In this document: positions 1-6,267 of the stretch, piece after piece
Layout of the letters: each line of letters begins with the position of its first letter
How positions within the stretch are numbered: position 1 is the stretch's first letter
Source of the DNA: Candidatus Peregrinibacteria bacterium
Lineage (GTDB): Bacteria; Patescibacteriota; Gracilibacteria; Peribacterales; Peribacteraceae
DNA length: 9,772 bases
Assembly: GCA_016866815.1 (NCBI GenBank)
Contig: VGKZ01000037.1
Span: forward strand, 1-9,772
Direction of reading: 5' to 3'
Notes under the pieces: model-generated
The model's database searches: none
The model's input: the letters and a program-made list of their open reading frames with translations, nothing else
Told to the model about the DNA's origin: nothing
Position numbers and translations under genes: made by a program

Positions 1-527
1 AGACCTGCCAGACGCGCAAATGGCACATAAATCTCAAGTGTTTCATGTGCAATGCGATCCTGCTTGTCCGGAGGGAGGGCGCTGATGGTGAGAATGTTAT
101 GCAAACGATCCGCCAACTTGATGAAAATGACTCGTAGATCCTCGTTTGCGCTGAGCAACATTTTTCTCAGAGAGGCGATCTGGCGCTTAACACGTTTTCC
201 CTCATACTTCAGTTTCGAAAGCTTTGTCACGCCGTCGACAAGCTTGGCAACGGAATCTCCGAAGAGTGAACGTACGTCATCCAGACTCGCTCTTTCATCC
301 TCCACCACATCGTGCAGCAGTGCGGCAATCAGTGTTTCTTTACCTGCTTTCAGCGATGCGAGGTACACAGCAACAGCTACTGGATGCTCAACATAAAGAG
401 CCCCGGAGGAGCGATACTGTCCCTCGTGCCACTCCACAGCTTTTTCCAGCGCACACATGACCTGATGCTGCTCTTCCGGCTGGAGATACTCAATTGCATT
501 CGCCAGCGGTTGAATAGTCTGAGTCAT
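1..527 (-). CDS. rel: RelA/SpoT-family (p)ppGpp synthetase/hydrolase, N-terminal HD hydrolase half (partial)
   Basis: The reverse strand reads as 175 residues from an ATG at 527 and runs off the left edge, so the synthetase and regulatory domains are not visible. The visible part is the HD-type (p)ppGpp pyrophosphohydrolase domain. The metal and catalytic residues of the family are all present: H48 in the YVEHP segment, H72-D73 and E76-D77 in LLHDVVED, and D140 in KLADRLHN, with spacing close to the well-studied bifunctional Rel enzyme. LVDGVTKLSK (about 96-105) and the ETLEIYVP segment near residue 162 are also typical. These suggest an active hydrolase that turns over the stringent-response alarmone in the cytoplasm. 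Whether the protein also makes (p)ppGpp cannot be seen. No Shine-Dalgarno site precedes the ATG; a promoter-like pair lies just upstream. The start could be further upstream at a TTG (566). The family call is firm; Rel versus SpoT is open. Confidence 0.93.
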   Translation of the reverse strand, partial: MTQTIQPLANAIEYLQPEEQHQVMCALEKAVEWHEGQYRSSGALYVEHPVAVAVYLASLKAGKETLIAALLHDVVEDERASLDDVRSLFGDSVAKLVDGVTKLSKLKYEGKRVKRQIASLRKMLLSANEDLRVIFIKLADRLHNILTISALPPDKQDRIAHETLEIYVPFARLAG

Positions 528-536
528 CGAATGCTG

Positions 537-566
537 AGGATAGCACAAAAGCCGACAAATGACCAA
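537..566 (-). promoter_or_regulatory. Putative promoter of the RelA/SpoT-family gene
   Basis: On the reverse strand TTGGTC (566-561) and TATCCT (542-537) are separated by 18 nt, and the gene's ATG follows 9 nt after the -10-like hexamer. This implies a leader of at most a few bases. The gene would then have its own promoter in the 54-nt gap behind the hypothetical gene. The match is by eye and the -35 is weak. Confidence 0.35.
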
Positions 567-581
567 CGAACTCGTCCTTGC

Positions 582-1013
582 TCACATCATAAGAATGCTC
601 CCGTTCACCCGAATATTCATAATCAATTTCCCAATGCTTGCCCGCAGCTTCATGATTAAATCAGGAGCGCCGGGATGCTGCTCAACCATCCTTGTCTCGT
701 GTCTCACCTGTTCATCCGCACGCTGCCATACCAGAGCAACATCCAAGGGGGGCGCCCCTGCACCGATATTGGAATACTGACTCCTCACTTCTTCGTATGT
801 TTTCCTGAAAACCTCCGGTGCGACAGAAGCTCCGTCAACGCCCGCGTTTGCAGGGACGGAAACGGGAACCGAAGACTGGCTTCCCAATAGCGCATCGCAA
901 CCATCGCAACTGCCCGAGTCAGTGACTGCTCTGCCCTCAATGGAGATCCGTTCTTCCATGGGTAAGGAATCAAATGAAGATATAGAATGCGCAACGATAG
1001 CATTAAACCGCAC
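582..1013 (-). CDS. Hypothetical protein, C-terminal part of a probably frameshifted gene
   Basis: This frame (GTG at 1013, stop TGA at 584-582) encodes about 143 residues. The last 75 residues look like a real protein: a charged, helical stretch starting VFRKTYEEVRSQYSN, followed by WQRADEQVRHETRMVEQHPGAP and MKLRASIGKLIMNIRVN. The first 18 residues after the GTG look unconvincing, there is no ribosome binding site before it, and the frame is closed by a stop just upstream. The overlapping frame that starts at 1048 has a good Shine-Dalgarno site and a membrane helix. The simplest reading is one gene, translated from 1048 and moving into this frame by a -1 shift somewhere between about 960 and 830. 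That could be a sequence error, a pseudogene or a programmed shift. It may instead start at the internal ATG at 959. No family is recognised. Confidence 0.4.
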   Translation of the reverse strand: MRFNAIVAHSISSFDSLPMEERISIEGRAVTDSGSCDGCDALLGSQSSVPVSVPANAGVDGASVAPEVFRKTYEEVRSQYSNIGAGAPPLDVALVWQRADEQVRHETRMVEQHPGAPDLIMKLRASIGKLIMNIRVNGSILMM

Positions 1014-1048
1014 AGGATAATAATCCCGATGTAAAAAGAGTCAATCAT
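785..1048 (-). CDS. Hypothetical small membrane protein, N-terminal part of a probably frameshifted gene
   Basis: The ATG at 1048 is preceded on the reverse strand by AAGGAG with a spacing of about 6 nt, one of the few clear Shine-Dalgarno sites here. The first residues (IGIIILCGLMLSLRIL, about 8-23) form one strongly hydrophobic helix, typical of a membrane anchor with the C-terminus inside. Residues after about 35 are basic and Trp/Arg/Pro-rich and end in GKHTKK at 785. The overlapping frame ending at 582 looks more natural for the C-terminal part. I infer a single-pass anchored protein of roughly 155 residues whose frame is broken. It is transcribed divergently from ileS, with 189 nt between them. 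No family is recognised, and an intact 87-residue protein remains possible. Confidence 0.4.
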   Translation of the reverse strand: MIDSFYIGIIILCGLMLSLRILYLHLIPYPWKNGSPLRAEQSLTRAVAMVAMRYWEASLRFPFPSLQTRALTELLSHRRFSGKHTKK

Positions 1049-1053
1049 TTTCG

Positions 1054-1061
1054 CTCCTTTT
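1054..1061 (-). promoter_or_regulatory. Shine-Dalgarno site of the 1048 reading frame
   Basis: Reverse-strand AAAGGAGC lies just before the ATG at 1048. It fixes the start of translation in the frame with the membrane helix rather than at the GTG at 1013. It contrasts with most other genes here, which lack such a site. Confidence 0.55.
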
Positions 1062-1226
1062 TGATGTTTTGGAGCATCTTGAGATAGTATGTCATGCGCA
1101 AGATTCCTTCAGTGAAACTTTGCTCGCTCACTTACGTTTCGCGGGTATATATGCCCTTCGATCTGACCGACTCTCCGCAAGCGCTCGTTCCATGAGCTTC
1201 AGCGGACAAGGAAACAACACACCATC

Positions 1227-1232
1227 TACCAT
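1227..1232 (+). promoter_or_regulatory. Possible -10 element of ileS (leaderless start)
   Basis: TACCAT ends 5 nt before the first ATG (1238) and 8 nt before the second (1241). There is no Shine-Dalgarno motif in the preceding 30 nt, and no convincing -35 was found. The spacing is what a leaderless or nearly leaderless mRNA would show. No T-box sequence or structure is seen upstream, so tRNA-sensing control of the Gram-positive type is not supported. Confidence 0.3.
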
Positions 1233-1237
1233 ACTCC

Positions 1238-4200
1238 ATGATGTTCGACCCCGTCGACCCAAAACAAAGGCTTCCGGACCTGGAGGAAGGGATCCTCCAG
1301 TACTGGCGGGAAGAAGATACCTTCAAGCGTTCGATCCGCCACCGACGCAGGGGGGAAGCCGACGCCTGGGACAAGGCTGAACAAAACTCTCAAAGCTCAC
1401 AGTGTAGAGCTCAGAGCTTATTTTCCTTTTACGATGGACCCCCGTTCGCGACGGGACTCCCCCACTACGGTCACCTGCTCGCCGGCACCATCAAGGACGT
1501 GATCCCCCGGTACCGCACCATGCGCGGCGCTGCCGTCGAACGCAGGTTCGGCTGGGACTGTCATGGACTGCCTATAGAGAACCTCATCGAGAAGGAGCAC
1601 AACATCGGCAGCAAGAAGGAGATTGAGGAGATGGGCGTCGCGAAGTTCAACGCACTCTGCAGGGGATCTGTGCAGCGCTATGCGAAGGAGTGGCGCACCG
1701 TCGTCGAGCGCATGGGACGCTGGGTGGATATGGACTGGGACTACAAAACGATGGACGCCGAGTACATGGAGAGCATCTGGTGGGTCTTCAAAAACCTCGC
1801 GGACAGGAAACTGATCTACGAAGGAAGGAAGTCCATGCATGTGTGTCCGCGCTGCGTGACGCCGCTCAGTAACTTCGAGGTGAGTTTGGGATACAAAGAT
1901 GTGAGCGACTGGACGGTGATTGCGGAGTTCCCGATAGAAAAGGACTCAAAGGACTCAGAAGGACGATTCGTGCTGCTTGCCTGGACGACAACGGGTTGGA
2001 CGCTGCCGGGTAACTTGTTTCTGGCAGTCGGACCCAAGATCACCTATGCGAAAGTCCGCACCGAAGGTGATGAGCGCACGTTCGTGGTTGCCGAGAATCT
2101 GGTTGCGAGTGTCTTCAAGGACAGACAGCACGAAGTTGTGGGAACACTGAAAGCGAAAGAATTGGTGGGAAAATACTACGAGCCGCTGTTCCCCTACTTC
2201 GCCGAGAAGTACAAGAAGCACCCTTCGTCAGGCTCAGGGGCATTCCGGGTCGTCATGGGAGACTTCGTGACGACGGAAGACGGAACGGGCATCGTGCACA
2301 TAGCGCCGGGATTCGGTACCGATGACTATGAGGTTGGCAAGCGCGAGAAGGTGGATGTCCTGAGTCACGTGACGATGGACGGGAAAATGGTGGATGCCGT
2401 CACCGACTTTGCAGGACTGGACGTAAAACCGTTCGATGACGGTGCTAAGACCGACCGGAAGATTGCGGCAACGCTGAAGGAGAGGGGACGATTGTTCGCT
2501 GAATTCCCGTACAAGCACAGCTACCCGCACTGCTGGCGCTGCGACAGTCCGCTCATCAACTACGCGACAAGCTCCTGGTTCGTGGCGGTGGAAAAGATCA
2601 AAAACGCCATGCTCGATAGCAATGCAGAGACGAGCTGGGTGCCAGCACATATCCGCGACGGGCGGTTCGGCAAGTGGCTGGAGGGAGCACGCGACTGGGC
2701 GATCAGCCGAAACCGCTTCTGGGGAACTCCCCTGCCGATCTGGCGATCGGATCACGAATCACGAATAACGAATAACGAATCCACAGATTACGAAGTCATC
2801 GGCAGCCGCAACGATCTCATGCAGAGAAAACTGATCCGCTTCACGAAAGTGACGACCCTGCGTCATGCAGAGAGCGAGGGGAACCTGATTCCGATCTACC
2901 AGGGAAAGCTGCCGGGAACGGACCTGACGAAGAAGGGAAAAGACCAGGCCAAAGCTGCGGCAGATTACCTGTCCGCCGATCTCTGTCCTCTGACGACGAT
3001 CTACTGCTCACCGTTGGCACGGGCCAAACAAACGGCCGAGATCATTGCGAAGAAAACCGGAGCGACCATCGTCGTCGATGAACGACTACGTGAAGTCGAC
3101 TTCGGCGAGTATGAAGGAAAGACTGTCGACTTCTCCGACCTCTCGTTCCTGAAAGCACGACGACAGCACAAGATCGAAACCGGAAAACCGGAAAGCATCT
3201 ACCACTTCCCCGGCATGGAGAGCTGGGAGAGCGTGCAGCAACGCGTCGGCAGCCTGCTGAAAGAAGTCCTTCCGAAGCACAGGAGTGAACACATTCTGAT
3301 CGTCTCGCATGCGGATCCCGTGGTGAATATGGAGCACTTCTTCACCGGTGAAGACGCAGTGAAACTCAGTCACCGCCCGTATCCGGAGAAGGCTGTGCCG
3401 AAGAGTTACTTCTGGGACCATGACGCGAACGCACAGATGGATCTGCACATGGATGCGATCGACTCGATCACCTGGCCGGGAATGAAAACAAAAAACAGCG
3501 TGGAGATAACACTGGTGCGCCATGGTGAGACGACACTGAACCTCGAAAGAAAAGCGAATGGCTGGACTAATGACATGCTGACGGAAAAAGGGAAAAACGA
3601 CGCACTTGCCGCAGCAAAGAAGCTCAAGAAGCAGAAATTTGACGCGATCGTCTGTTCGGATCTCCCGCGCGCGAAAGAAACAGCGGAGATCATCGCAAGG
3701 GAACTCGACATGAAGATCAACGGCGAATGGCAAGAGCTCCGGGAGCGCAACGACGGAGCATGGGAAGGGGTACCAGACAAAGAAATTCTCAAAGCTAACC
3801 CTCCGGTGGACCCGTCGTTTGTGACGACAAGCTTCCATCACGCGACACCCGGAGGAAACGCCGAAACACTTTCCCAATTTGTGCAACGCGCAGACCGGGC
3901 ACGGAGAAAGCTCCTCGCAGAATTTCCCGGAAAGCGTGTTCTCGTAGTAACACATGGAGGAATGATTCGCAGTCTCAGATGCCTGACAGAGAACCTGACC
4001 TTCCGGCAGGCAGCTGGACTCTACCCCAAGAACGGCGAATTCTACGGCTTGCAGCTCAACCCCTTGATGCAGCGTATTCCCGACGTGCTCGACTGCTGGT
4101 TCGAGAGCGGCTCCATGCCGTACGCGCAGGATCACTTTCCGTTTGAGATGAGGCATAAGGGCGTGGGGCGTAGGGCGTGGGGCGTAGGAATGCAAGTGCC

Positions 4201-5722
4201 CCAACGCCCTACCCCCAACACCCTACCCCCCAATTTCCCCGCGGATTTCATCGCCGAAGGTGTCGACCAGACGCGGGGATGGTTCTACACACTGAATGTG
4301 CTCGGTGCTGCGCTGTTCGAAACTTCACCCTTCCGCAACTGTGTGGTCAACGGAATCGTACTCGCCGAAGACGGCAAGAAAATGAGCAAGAGACTCAAGA
4401 ACTACCCCGATCCGATGGATGTTGTCGCGCGCCATGGCGCCGACGCCGTGCGCTTCACGTTGATGAGCAGCCCCGCCGTGCGCGGCGAAGATGTCCGGTT
4501 CTCGGAGAAGCTTGTGGAAGAGACGGTGCGCAGTGTCCTGCTGCCGCTCTGGAACACCTACAGCTTCTTCACCACGTACGCGAACGCCGCGAAGTGTAGA
4601 CCGACTGAAAACCGCAAGCACTCGACGCACCCTCTCGACGTGTGGATCCGTGCGGAGATGCAGGATCTCGTCAACCGCATGACGGGGGAGCTGGACCGTT
4701 ACGATCTCTCCGCCACCTGTGCGGAAATCCACGAAACACTCGATGCGCTGACCAACTGGTACGTGCGCCTGAGCCGCCGCCGCTTCGCCGGCAAAGGCGT
4801 TCTCGATGCGTACCCCGATACCAGCGGCGACACGGAGAATGAAGACCGCGAAGATGCCCTGCACACGCTCTACGACGTGCTCCTCACGCTGTCACAACTG
4901 CTTGCACCGTTCTGTCCGTTCATCACGGAGGGAATCTATCTGAACCTCGTCGCAGAGGACCACAGTTCGATACACCTGACCGACTGGCCGGAGACGCGTG
5001 AGTTGACGAAAACGGAAACCAAGCTGCTGGAGAAAAACCGGTTGCTGCGCTTGATCGTCGGACTTGGTAACTCCATTCGCTCCTCGAAGAAAATCAAGAA
5101 CCGCCAGCCGCTCTCCATCATGACGGTTGCCCTTCCGCCTTCCTACGCAGGGAGCACCTGCTCGCAGGACGATCTCGATCTGCTGCGACAGGAGCTCAAT
5201 GTCAAAACAATCGGTTTTGCGAAGGATCCCGCAGAGCTGGCCGAGAGTTTCATGCAGGTGGATGCGCGTAAAGTCGGCCCGCGCCTCGGCGGCAGAGTGC
5301 AGGAGATCATCAAAGCCGGCAAAGCCGGTGAATTCACCGTGGAAGACGATGGGCGTATCCTGATTCTCGATGAATGGCTCGCTCCCGATGAAGCGCAGAT
5401 CGTCTATCGCGGGAAAGAGGGAAAAGATGTGGCGGCGGAGAGAGGAGTCGTCGTCAGCATCGACACCACCCTGACAGACGACCTGATTGCTGAAGGAACA
5501 GCGCGCGACATTATCCGCGGCATTCAGCGGCTCCGGAAAGAAGGAGGGCTCGAGTTCACGGACCGTATTGCACTGCAGATCTCGGGTGCGGACGACGTGC
5601 TAAAACGCTTCGGGGAGCTGATCGCACAGGAGACGCGGGCGGAATTGGTCGAAAATAACGGACAAAGCCACACGATAGAAGCAGGAGAAGGAGTGGTGAC
5701 AATCAGATTTTTGAAGCAGTAG
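1238..5722 (+). CDS. ileS: Isoleucyl-tRNA synthetase, type 2, with two inserted histidine-phosphatase domains
   Basis: Cytoplasmic enzyme charging tRNA-Ile with isoleucine using ATP; 1494 residues against about 1050 for relatives. HIGH motif is HYGH (76-79). The CP1 editing domain carries WTTTGWTLPGN (249-259) and H354/D363, which match the E. coli editing residues H333/D342. HCWRCDSPLINY (431-442) and WAISRNRFWGTPLPIW (487-502) return to the catalytic fold; KMSKR is at 1048-1052. The anticodon-binding domain is about 1132-1290 and a DUF5915-like C-terminus follows. LDCWFESGSMPYAQ and the lack of C-terminal zinc cysteines indicate the eukaryote-like type 2 form, often mupirocin-insensitive. 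Histidine-phosphatase domain 1 (about 535-730) and domain 2 (about 754-940) interrupt the CP2 region on either side of the native DLHMDAIDSITWP segment (735-747). Smaller extra peptides coincide with heptamer repeats near 51-61, 506-515 and 973-999. Start is the first of two adjacent ATGs. The frame is unbroken and all active-site motifs are intact. Confidence 0.97.
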   Translation: MMFDPVDPKQRLPDLEEGILQYWREEDTFKRSIRHRRRGEADAWDKAEQNSQSSQCRAQSLFSFYDGPPFATGLPHYGHLLAGTIKDVIPRYRTMRGAAVERRFGWDCHGLPIENLIEKEHNIGSKKEIEEMGVAKFNALCRGSVQRYAKEWRTVVERMGRWVDMDWDYKTMDAEYMESIWWVFKNLADRKLIYEGRKSMHVCPRCVTPLSNFEVSLGYKDVSDWTVIAEFPIEKDSKDSEGRFVLLAWTTTGWTLPGNLFLAVGPKITYAKVRTEGDERTFVVAENLVASVFKDRQHEVVGTLKAKELVGKYYEPLFPYFAEKYKKHPSSGSGAFRVVMGDFVTTEDGTGIVHIAPGFGTDDYEVGKREKVDVLSHVTMDGKMVDAVTDFAGLDVKPFDDGAKTDRKIAATLKERGRLFAEFPYKHSYPHCWRCDSPLINYATSSWFVAVEKIKNAMLDSNAETSWVPAHIRDGRFGKWLEGARDWAISRNRFWGTPLPIWRSDHESRITNNESTDYEVIGSRNDLMQRKLIRFTKVTTLRHAESEGNLIPIYQGKLPGTDLTKKGKDQAKAAADYLSADLCPLTTIYCSPLARAKQTAEIIAKKTGATIVVDERLREVDFGEYEGKTVDFSDLSFLKARRQHKIETGKPESIYHFPGMESWESVQQRVGSLLKEVLPKHRSEHILIVSHADPVVNMEHFFTGEDAVKLSHRPYPEKAVPKSYFWDHDANAQMDLHMDAIDSITWPGMKTKNSVEITLVRHGETTLNLERKANGWTNDMLTEKGKNDALAAAKKLKKQKFDAIVCSDLPRAKETAEIIARELDMKINGEWQELRERNDGAWEGVPDKEILKANPPVDPSFVTTSFHHATPGGNAETLSQFVQRADRARRKLLAEFPGKRVLVVTHGGMIRSLRCLTENLTFRQAAGLYPKNGEFYGLQLNPLMQRIPDVLDCWFESGSMPYAQDHFPFEMRHKGVGRRAWGVGMQVPQRPTPNTLPPNFPADFIAEGVDQTRGWFYTLNVLGAALFETSPFRNCVVNGIVLAEDGKKMSKRLKNYPDPMDVVARHGADAVRFTLMSSPAVRGEDVRFSEKLVEETVRSVLLPLWNTYSFFTTYANAAKCRPTENRKHSTHPLDVWIRAEMQDLVNRMTGELDRYDLSATCAEIHETLDALTNWYVRLSRRRFAGKGVLDAYPDTSGDTENEDREDALHTLYDVLLTLSQLLAPFCPFITEGIYLNLVAEDHSSIHLTDWPETRELTKTETKLLEKNRLLRLIVGLGNSIRSSKKIKNRQPLSIMTVALPPSYAGSTCSQDDLDLLRQELNVKTIGFAKDPAELAESFMQVDARKVGPRLGGRVQEIIKAGKAGEFTVEDDGRILILDEWLAPDEAQIVYRGKEGKDVAAERGVVVSIDTTLTDDLIAEGTARDIIRGIQRLRKEGGLEFTDRIALQISGADDVLKRFGELIAQETRAELVENNGQSHTIEAGEGVVTIRFLKQ
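1389..1423 (+). repeat. Heptanucleotide array 1, inside ileS
   Basis: Units in exact 7-nt phase: CTCAAAG, CTCACAG, TGTAGAG, CTCAGAG, then a decayed CTTATTT. It encodes a Ser/Gln-rich peptide (SQSSQCRAQS, residues 51-60) directly before FYDGPP, where the family normally has few residues. It therefore looks like an in-frame repeat insertion that the enzyme tolerates. Confidence 0.6.
1939..1964 (+). repeat. Nine-nucleotide direct repeat inside ileS
   Basis: AAAGGACTC occurs twice in tandem (1939-1947, 1948-1956), followed by the partial copy AGAAGGAC. It encodes KDSKDSEG in a surface loop of the editing-domain region. The unit is a whole number of codons, unlike the 7-nt arrays, so it may be a separate slippage event. 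Confidence 0.5.
2221..2240 (+). repeat. Short imperfect palindrome of dispersed-repeat type inside ileS
   Basis: CCCTTCGTCAGGCTCAGGGG has CCCT/AGGG ends and a TCAGGCTCAGG core. From memory this resembles interspersed motifs of the form CTTCGACAGGCTCAGG found in many bacterial genomes. It encodes HPSSGSGAF, a flexible peptide before the VTTEDGTGIVHIAP editing motif. The relationship is by resemblance only. Confidence 0.35.
2754..2781 (+). repeat. Heptanucleotide array 2, inside ileS
   Basis: Four contiguous heptamers, ACGAATC, ACGAATA, ACGAATA and ACGAATC. They encode a polar peptide around residues 506-515 (HESRITNNES) directly after the WGTPLPIW motif and about 60 nt before the first histidine-phosphatase insertion. 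Four units are 28 nt, so flanking bases must have compensated to keep the frame. Confidence 0.8.
2840..3427 (+). other. Histidine-phosphatase domain 1 nested in IleRS
   Basis: Residues about 535-730 of the IleRS form a complete histidine-phosphatase superfamily domain. Visible active-site residues are R542 and nucleophile H543 in LRHAES, R595 in CSPLARAKQTAEII, E619 in LREVDFGEYEG and second histidine H691 in ILIVSHAD. It starts after the native EVIGSRNDL segment and ends before native DLHMDAIDSITWP. By superfamily membership it could be a phosphatase of small phosphometabolites or phosphoproteins, or a mutase; the substrate cannot be read from sequence. No gene boundaries, stops or start signals separate it from ileS. 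Confidence 0.93.
3497..4057 (+). other. Histidine-phosphatase domain 2 nested in IleRS
   Basis: Residues about 754-940 form a second complete domain: R761 and H762 in LVRHGET, R811 in CSDLPRAKETAEII, E836 in LRERNDGAWEG and H906 in VLVVTHGG. It resembles domain 1 in the AK-TAEIIA segment but differs widely elsewhere, so the pair may be an old duplication or two related acquisitions. It is followed by native LMQRIPDVLDCWFESGS. The domain is canonical RHG and looks catalytically competent. Confidence 0.94.
4158..4233 (+). repeat. Heptanucleotide array 3, inverted pair inside ileS
   Basis: The left arm has AGGGCGT and GGGGCGT alternating four times (4158-4185), plus a decayed AGGAATG. After a 6-nt spacer the right arm reads CCCCAAC, GCCCTAC, CCCCAAC and ACCCTAC (4199-4226), plus a C-rich end. 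The right arm is an imperfect reverse complement of the left, so the RNA could fold as a hairpin. It encodes a Gly/Arg then Pro/Thr/Gln-rich peptide (residues about 973-999) between native DHFPFE and FPADFIAEGVDQTRGW. Confidence 0.8.
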
Positions 5723-5724
5723 TG

Positions 5725-5794
5725 CAATGGAAGACAATGATCATTGATCATGTATCAATTACCAGAAAATGATCAATGGTAAATGGTCAATGAT
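5725..5794 (+). repeat. Heptanucleotide array 4, inverted pair in the ileS 3' gap
   Basis: Reading in 7-nt phase gives units such as GATCATT and GATCATG (5739-5752), TATCAAT, TACCAGA, then AAATGAT, CAATGGT, AAATGGT and CAATGAT (5767-5794). The second half is roughly the reverse complement of the first, giving an AT-rich hairpin right after the ileS stop. It lacks a T-run, so it is not a standard intrinsic terminator, though it may cap the ileS transcript. The phase over 5725-5738 is weaker. Confidence 0.65.
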
Positions 5795-5813
5795 AATTCT
5801 CCACTCATACATC

Positions 5814-5819
5814 TATACT
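5814..5819 (+). promoter_or_regulatory. -10 element of the holin-like gene, leaderless start
   Basis: TATACT lies exactly 7 nt before the ATG at 5827, and no Shine-Dalgarno motif is present. The first transcribed base would fall at or next to the A of the start codon. The -35 region falls in the end of the heptamer array and is poor (TGATAA at 5791-5796). Confidence 0.5.
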
Positions 5820-5826
5820 GTAATCC

Positions 5827-6225
5827 ATGTCCGAATCTGCAGCCTCCTCCCACGCACCGCTGAAGCTTGCAATCAAGTTTGCACTGAATGTGCTGCTTGT
5901 GTACCTGCTTGCGACATACCTCAGTGCGTATTTCCTTCTCGACGGAGGAATTCGGGCGTACGTCATCGTCGGTTCGTTGATCACCCTGATGAATATTTTC
6001 TTCCGTCCGGTCATCTACGTACTCACCCTGCCGCTGCGTCTCTTCACAACCATCGTCGCCGTGATCATCATCCACGGCGGATTCGTGTACGTCGTGACAC
6101 TGCTGACAGCAAAAATGGACCCCAACCTCGTCCGCCTGGAAATCTTCGGCGGCCCGTGGGGGTGGATCGTGATTGCTGTCTGCTTGGGATTGGCGAACTG
6201 GATCATGAAGGAAATGTTCAAATAA
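5827..6225 (+). CDS. Phage-holin-4_2/YvlD-like four-helix membrane protein
   Basis: Encodes 132 residues with four hydrophobic helices (about 14-34, 41-58, 68-95 and 109-128), mostly membrane. The pattern of short helices with the NIFFRPVIYVLTLPLRL segment (around residues 57-73) is characteristic of the PF04020 (phage holin family 4_2) group: a conserved Asn, then Arg-Pro, then LTLP. Members are widespread in bacterial genomes, mostly away from prophages, and their role is unclear; the name does not imply lysis. The gene sits about 100 nt after ileS and is separated from it by a hairpin-forming repeat. It has its own -10-like element, so I infer separate transcription. The start is the ATG supported by TATACT seven bases upstream; the first 10 residues are polar. 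Confidence 0.82.
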   Translation: MSESAASSHAPLKLAIKFALNVLLVYLLATYLSAYFLLDGGIRAYVIVGSLITLMNIFFRPVIYVLTLPLRLFTTIVAVIIIHGGFVYVVTLLTAKMDPNLVRLEIFGGPWGWIVIAVCLGLANWIMKEMFK

Positions 6226-6267
6226 TTTCTCTTGTGGAAGCCAAGAAGTAGGTGTAGAACGCGTGTT

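Noticed and set aside
1049..1237. T-box riboswitch upstream of ileS
   Set aside because: No T-box consensus (AGGGTGGNACCGCG-like) or terminator/antiterminator pair is present in the 189-nt gap.
2840..4063. Inteins, or separate phosphatase genes interrupting ileS
   Set aside because: No intein splice-site residues or HINT motifs are seen, and there are no stops or starts at the junctions; the frame is continuous and the domains are plain histidine phosphatases.
3086..4204. A long open frame (372 codons) on the reverse strand
   Set aside because: It is fully antisense to the ileS phosphatase insertions, Cys/His/Phe-rich with no recognisable motifs, and the plus-strand reading is unmistakable.
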